From positions 1-10,342 of the forward strand of contig RPYR01000148.1 in NCBI GenBank assembly GCA_008671285.1: a DNA stretch of 10,342 nucleotides. The letters run 5' to 3'. Source of the DNA: Collinsella aerofaciens. Its GTDB lineage: Bacteria > Actinomycetota > Coriobacteriia > Coriobacteriales > Coriobacteriaceae. A program made the translations under genes and the position numbers. Shown piece after piece: positions 6,881 to 10,342 of this stretch (its first letter is position 1; every line of letters begins with the position of its first letter). The notes under the pieces are model-generated. The model searched no databases, had not been told where the DNA came from, and worked only from the letters and a program-made list of their open reading frames with translations.

Positions 6881-8956
6881 ATGAGATTCTCGATTATCAG
6901 CGAGATCCCCGGCAGGACCCGTCTTCAGTTGGCGGGTCCTGTGCCAGAGAGCGATCTCGATGCGCTTCTTAAGCTCAGCGGCGACATCGACGGCGTGCAC
7001 AAGGTGCGCGTCTACGGCCGTATTGGCCAGATGGCGCTCGAATATGATGAGCAGTGTCGTGCGGGCGTGCTCGACGCCTTGGGTGCGCTCGATGCCCAGG
7101 CCATTGCCGACGCAAAGACGGGTTACGTGATGCAGCTTGAGCCACGCAAGCACAAGCTCGTCATGGATCTTGCCACACTTATCGGCGCCCACTACGCGCG
7201 CCGCTGGTTCTTGCCGACGCCTCTGCGTGCGGTGTTTGTCGTGGCCGGTTACATGGCATTTTTGCGTGCCGCCCTTCATGAGCTGGCTCAGCCGCGCCTG
7301 ACCGTTCCCGTGCTCGACGCTTCGGCCATCGGCATCTCGTTCGTCAAGCGTGATGTTGACACCGCGGGCCAGACGATGTTCCTGCTCAACGTGGGCGAGC
7401 TGCTCGAGGACTACACCCGCGCCATGAGCGAAAACGAGCTTATCAACTCGCTGCTCGATGTGCCCGACAAGGCGCAAAAGGTCGTCGGCGACACCGAGGT
7501 GAGCGTTGCTGCGACCGAGCTCGAGCCCGGCGATCTGGTCGCCGTACGCACCGGCATGTCCATCTGCATTGACGGTGTGGTCGAACAGGGGAGCGCCATG
7601 GTCAACCAGGCGACCCTGACCGGCGAGCCGCTTGCCGTCGAGCGCAGCGCAGGCGACGACGTGTTCGCCGGAACTGTCGTGGAAGACGGCAGCATCTTGG
7701 TGCGCGTGCGCGCCAACACGGCGCAGACCAAGCTGCGCTCGATCGTCTCGCTCGTGCAGACCGCCGACTCACTCAAGTCCGAGGGCCAATCGCATATGGA
7801 GGACCTTGCCAACAAGATCGTCCCGTGGAACTTCCTGCTCGCGGGTCTGGTTGCGCTTACCACCCGCAGCCTCATCAAGACCTCGGCGGCGCTGATGGTC
7901 GACTACTCGTGCGCACTCAAGCTCACGGGTTCCGTCGCCGTCATGACTGCCATGAGCGATGCTGCCAAGATGGGCGTCATGGTCAAGGGCGCCAAGTACT
8001 TTGAGTCGTTTGCCAAGGCCGACACCATTGTGTTTGATAAGACTGGCACGCTCACCGAGGCCCAGCCGCGTCTTGCCTGCGTACTCACCACCGATGGCTG
8101 GAGCGAGGACGAGATCCTGCGCCTTTCCGCTTGCTTGGAGGAGCATTTCCCGCATCCGGTGGCGCGTGCCGTGGTCAACGCTGCTCACGAGCGCGGGCTC
8201 GAGCACCGCGAGCGCCATGCTGCCGTCGAGTACATCGTGGCACACGGCATCGCTTCGTCCATCGAAGGACGTCGCGCGATTATCGGCTCGGCACACTTTG
8301 TGTTTGAGGATGAGGGCGCGCAGCTCGAGTCCGACATAAAGGAGCGCATCGAGTCCCAGATGCAGGGCCTGTCGCCGCTGTATCTGGCGGTCGACGGCAC
8401 CGTTGTGGGCGTGCTCGGTATCGAGGACCCGCTTAAGCCCGGGGTCCGCGAGGCCATCGCCGACTTGCACGCGTTGGGCGTTAAGCACGTGGTCATGCTC
8501 ACGGGCGACTCGGAGCGCACGGCCGAGCGCATTGCTCGCGAGGCAGGTGTCGACGAGTTTAAGGCCGAGCTGCTGCCCGAGGGCAAGTACGCGTATGTGG
8601 AGCGCATTAAGGGCGAGGGGCGCCACGTTGCCATGGTGGGCGACGGCGTCAACGACTCACCGGCGCTGGGTCTGGCCGATGTGGGTCTGGCCATGGGCGG
8701 TGGAAGCGACATCGCCAAGGAGGTCGCCGATATCATCCTGACCGATACAGATCTGGCCGCAATCGTGCGCCTGCGCCGCATGAGTCAGGGGCTTATCGAC
8801 CGTCTGTCGAGTTCGTATTCCAAGGTGATGCTCACCAACTCGGCGCTGTTGGCATTGGGTATTACCGGCATGATCACTCCGCAGACGTCGTCACTGCTGC
8901 ACAACGGCTCAACGATCGCCTACAGCCTGGGCAACGCGAAGGCGTACCTGCGCTAG
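6881..8956 (+). CDS. P1B-type metal-transporting ATPase with SCA motif (P1B-6 / FezB-like)
   Basis: A membrane ATPase of 691 aa that would pump a transition metal cation at the cost of ATP. The N-terminal 70 or so residues resemble an HMA_2 domain (opening IISEIPGRTRLQL) with no CxxC metal site. Then come membrane helices and the actuator domain with T247-G-E249. The intramembrane metal motif reads D341-Y-S-C344-A-L-K-L in place of CPC or SPC. The catalytic domain has the phosphorylated aspartate in DKTGT (D386-T390), H425-P426, T541-G-D543 and GDGVNDSP from 587. The C terminus has HNGST, matching the HNxST of P1B pumps. SCA-type pumps with this kind of N terminus belong with the P1B-6 group, which includes the ferrosome iron pump FezB; Mn-type pumps such as CtpC are an alternative. 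The ribosome binding site is weak, suggesting coupling to the upstream gene. Family is certain; iron is inference. Confidence 0.88.
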   Translation: MRFSIISEIPGRTRLQLAGPVPESDLDALLKLSGDIDGVHKVRVYGRIGQMALEYDEQCRAGVLDALGALDAQAIADAKTGYVMQLEPRKHKLVMDLATLIGAHYARRWFLPTPLRAVFVVAGYMAFLRAALHELAQPRLTVPVLDASAIGISFVKRDVDTAGQTMFLLNVGELLEDYTRAMSENELINSLLDVPDKAQKVVGDTEVSVAATELEPGDLVAVRTGMSICIDGVVEQGSAMVNQATLTGEPLAVERSAGDDVFAGTVVEDGSILVRVRANTAQTKLRSIVSLVQTADSLKSEGQSHMEDLANKIVPWNFLLAGLVALTTRSLIKTSAALMVDYSCALKLTGSVAVMTAMSDAAKMGVMVKGAKYFESFAKADTIVFDKTGTLTEAQPRLACVLTTDGWSEDEILRLSACLEEHFPHPVARAVVNAAHERGLEHRERHAAVEYIVAHGIASSIEGRRAIIGSAHFVFEDEGAQLESDIKERIESQMQGLSPLYLAVDGTVVGVLGIEDPLKPGVREAIADLHALGVKHVVMLTGDSERTAERIAREAGVDEFKAELLPEGKYAYVERIKGEGRHVAMVGDGVNDSPALGLADVGLAMGGGSDIAKEVADIILTDTDLAAIVRLRRMSQGLIDRLSSSYSKVMLTNSALLALGITGMITPQTSSLLHNGSTIAYSLGNAKAYLR

Positions 8957-8975
8957 CGCTTTTACTTAAGTTTTT

Positions 8976-9021
8976 GGCCTGCATTTGGGCGGTGTTGCAG
9001 CCGCCAGAATGCAGGCCTTTT
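8976..9021 (+). terminator. Rho-independent terminator after the P-type ATPase
   Basis: A 10-bp perfect stem (GGCCTGCATT at 8976-8985 with AATGCAGGCC at 9008-9017) is extended inward by GGCGG/CCGCC (8988-8992 with 9001-9005). TTTT follows at 9018-9021. It lies 20 nt after the ATPase stop codon. The minus strand has no T tract after the hairpin, so it acts only on plus-strand transcripts. Confidence 0.8.
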
Positions 9022-9025
9022 GCGT

Positions 9026-9063
9026 TTGACCATGTGCTAGCAGAAATATATAGTTGTGCTAGC
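9026..9063 (+). promoter_or_regulatory. Promoter with tandem operator repeats for the toxin-antitoxin operon
   Basis: TTGACC (9026-9031) and TATAGT (9049-9054) are spaced by exactly 17 bp, the best sigma-70-type promoter in the window. TGTGCTAGC occurs at 9033-9041 and again at 9055-9063, 22 bp apart, or about two helical turns. One copy is in the promoter spacer and the other at the expected transcription start near 9061. Each contains the palindrome GCTAGC. This suits autorepression by the ribbon-helix-helix antitoxin encoded next, alone or with its toxin. Confidence 0.7.
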
Positions 9064-9094
9064 TTAGATAGCAAAAGTCGAAGGTGAGGTTGAG

Positions 9095-9448
9095 ATGGGT
9101 GCTGTTAGCGGCATGGCGCAGGTGAACGTTCGCGTGGATCGCCAGGTCAAGAACCGTGCCGAGGAGGCACTGCGGCTTTCGGGCGGGTCACTGCCCGAGC
9201 TCATCAAAAAGGTGGTGGCCAAGGTCGCGCAGGGTGGCGGGCAGTGTGAGGAAGTGCTTGCGGCCGTCGACGACCGGCAGCAGGCCGTCGCGCCCGATAC
9301 TCCGTTCGTCGCGTCGTGGGCAGCGGCAGACCGGCTTTATGCAGACTTGGGCATCGCTGCGTCGCCCGTATCCGACGATCGCGGTTGGGACACAATCTAT
9401 TCCGAAGCCATGGATGAGCATTATCGCCACAAGGGGATGATCCAGTGA
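9095..9448 (+). CDS. RelB/DinJ-family antitoxin
   Basis: A 117-aa protein whose residues 8-45 match the ribbon-helix-helix DNA-binding region of RelB/DinJ antitoxins: beta strand QVNVRVD, then a helix-turn-helix-like stretch ending in LPELIKKVVAKVA. The C-terminal 60 residues are acidic and would wrap the toxin. GGTGAGG at 9083-9089 lies five nt before the ATG, supporting this start over the in-frame ATG at 9113. Its stop overlaps the next start by four nt (GTGA, 9445-9448), the coupling expected for a toxin-antitoxin pair. It is longer than typical DinJ or RelB (80-90 aa), because of the C-terminal tail. It probably binds the TGTGCTAGC repeats in its own promoter (inference). Confidence 0.82.
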   Translation: MGAVSGMAQVNVRVDRQVKNRAEEALRLSGGSLPELIKKVVAKVAQGGGQCEEVLAAVDDRQQAVAPDTPFVASWAAADRLYADLGIAASPVSDDRGWDTIYSEAMDEHYRHKGMIQ

Positions 9449-9960
9449 GTGGGGCTCCCCTCAAAATAATGGTGGACGCCAACGTATGGGTTGATTCGTT
9501 TTGCGTCGACCATGTCGAGTCGCTTGCCGCGCGTGCGTTTATTGGGCGGGCGACGGAGACGGGGGCGTTGCTGTTCTTCCCAGTGCATATCGCCAAGGAC
9601 GTGCTGTACGTTGTCCAACACGAGCTGAAGCGTAGCGTTCTTGCCAGCGGGGGAGCACTCGACGAGGCTTCTGCTCGTGCAATTGGCGATGCGGCGTTGG
9701 CGTTTGTTCGGAATATGACCGAAAACGCCACGGCCGTGGGCGCAGATGCGTCGGACCTTTGGCTGGCCGACAAATACTTAGCGCTCCATCGCGATTACGA
9801 GGACAACTTGGTGCTTGCCGCGTGCAAGCGCGCACAGGTCGATTACTTGGTGACCAACGATCGCAAGCTGCTTGAACATGCCGATCTTGCAGCAAAGACC
9901 CCGCGCCAAATGATGCCGATTCTTGCTTTGGCCGAACGCGGCGGCGCGGCTATCGGTTGA
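9445..9960 (+). CDS. PIN-domain protein, probable VapC-like toxin ribonuclease
   Basis: A 171-aa PIN-domain protein. PIN toxins cleave RNA with a cluster of acidic residues. Here D11 lies in MVDANVWVD at the first strand, D120 in DYEDNLV and D139 in LVTNDRKLL. D52 in HIAKDVLYVV is at the place where many PIN toxins have glutamate. Translation starts at GTG 9445, overlapping the antitoxin stop; AAGGGGA at 9431-9437 is a well-placed ribosome binding site. Expected to be kept inactive by the upstream antitoxin. The pairing of a RelB/DinJ-like antitoxin with a PIN toxin rather than a RelE/YafQ toxin is less usual. Family assignment is firm; toxicity and target (tRNA, rRNA or mRNA) are inferred. 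Confidence 0.82.
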   Translation: MSGAPLKIMVDANVWVDSFCVDHVESLAARAFIGRATETGALLFFPVHIAKDVLYVVQHELKRSVLASGGALDEASARAIGDAALAFVRNMTENATAVGADASDLWLADKYLALHRDYEDNLVLAACKRAQVDYLVTNDRKLLEHADLAAKTPRQMMPILALAERGGAAIG

Positions 9961-9972
9961 CGCGAACTGTTT

Positions 9973-10009
9973 GCGGGCCTCTTGGACGACGATGCGCCAA
10001 GGGGCCCGC
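9973..10009. terminator. Hairpin between convergent genes, possible bidirectional terminator
   Basis: Arms of 13 nt (9973-9985 and 9997-10009) pair with one G-T wobble around an 11-nt loop. It sits between the stop of the PIN gene (9960) and the stop of the minus-strand gene (10019), where a shared terminator is expected. Neither side has a proper T tract, so it may instead be an RNA 3'-end stabiliser. Confidence 0.45.
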
Positions 10010-10018
10010 GTCTGCTAT

Positions 10019-10342
10019 TTACAAAAGCTCGGCCTTAATGGCGGGACTTTCTGCGAGCTGTTCGGCTGCCTTTTCGTCGGAGCTGTCGAGCGCTGCCAGG
10101 CTGCGGTAGACCCACTCGTTGACCTGGGTGTTCTTGACGCCTGCGGTCTGCATAAGGGCGCCTACCTCGCGGATTGCTGCGAGCAGATCGGCCTTGGGAC
10201 CCGAGAGCTCGACCTCGATGTCGTGGTAGGCGGCCACGCCGCGGTTCTCACTCACGTTTTTGATAAATATCTCTAGGTTCTCAAGCTGATGGGCTATAGC
10301 TGCATCTTCGTCAGCGTCCAGCGCAACAAGGGCGTTCGAAAC
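10019..10342 (-). CDS. Unrecognised acidic protein, 3' part; 5' end beyond the window
   Basis: The last 107 codons of a minus-strand gene ending in TAA at 10019. The frame is open without a stop from 10255 to the right edge (29 further codons), so the GTG at 10255 is probably internal and the true start lies outside. The visible protein is acidic and alanine-rich and likely mostly helical. It contains the segments HDIEVELSGPKADLLAAIRE and VNEWVYRSLAALDSSDEKAAEQ. I do not recognise a family. It has no obvious signal peptide, membrane segment or metal motif in the visible part. Confidence 0.6.
   Translation of the reverse strand, partial: VSNALVALDADEDAAIAHQLENLEIFIKNVSENRGVAAYHDIEVELSGPKADLLAAIREVGALMQTAGVKNTQVNEWVYRSLAALDSSDEKAAEQLAESPAIKAELL

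Noticed and set aside
1..10342. CRISPR array, insertion sequence ends, tRNA or rRNA genes
   Set aside because: No regularly spaced repeats, transposase frames with flanking inverted repeats, or tRNA/rRNA signatures were seen.

Overview
The window looks like chromosome of a high-GC actinobacterium of the class Coriobacteriia, most like a gut Collinsella. That is inferred from GC-rich codon use, strong GGGAGG-type ribosome binding sites, the kinds of genes present and the general look of the proteins. No marker gene fixes the genus.

Layout. Positions 1-338 hold no gene but are dense in signals: a terminator of an upstream gene (16-40), a GC-rich possible stem-loop (68-124), a second terminator (144-171), a perfect 11-bp stem palindrome (178-204), and a 75-bp imperfect inverted repeat (245-319) carrying two TGTGA-N6-TCAC sites. 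These lead into a 454-aa AAA+ ATPase with a C-terminal DUF4143/PD-(D/E)XK-like part (339-1703). A convergent AraC-family regulator (1768-2766, minus) is divergent from two adjacent ABC half-transporters (2887-4713 and 4714-6471). These resemble the exporter-fold siderophore importers YbtP/YbtQ and IrtA/IrtB. After a 145-nt gap with palindromes, a promoter candidate and small hairpins comes an 81-aa hydrophobic-headed protein (6617-6862, probably DUF6110) and a P1B-type metal ATPase (6881-8956). The ATPase has an HMA_2-like N terminus and an unusual SCA motif in place of CPC. A terminator closes this unit at 8976-9021. A well-formed promoter with a tandem repeat then drives an overlapping RelB/DinJ-like antitoxin and PIN-domain toxin pair (9095-9960). 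The right edge holds the 3' part of an unrecognised minus-strand gene (10019-10342), which runs off the window.

How the genes may work together. The centre (1768-8956) reads as a metal, probably iron, handling locus: an AraC regulator, an ABC pair of the siderophore-importer type, and a small-protein/P-type ATPase pair. The last pair has the composition of the FezA/FezB core of ferrosome (membrane-bound iron storage organelle) systems. A shared AGGTTAACT motif inside quasi-palindromes upstream of both the ABC pair and the small-protein/ATPase unit suggests common control. The iron assignment and the ferrosome link are inferences from family resemblance and gene order. The DUF4143 ATPase and the toxin-antitoxin pair look like independent accessory modules on either side.
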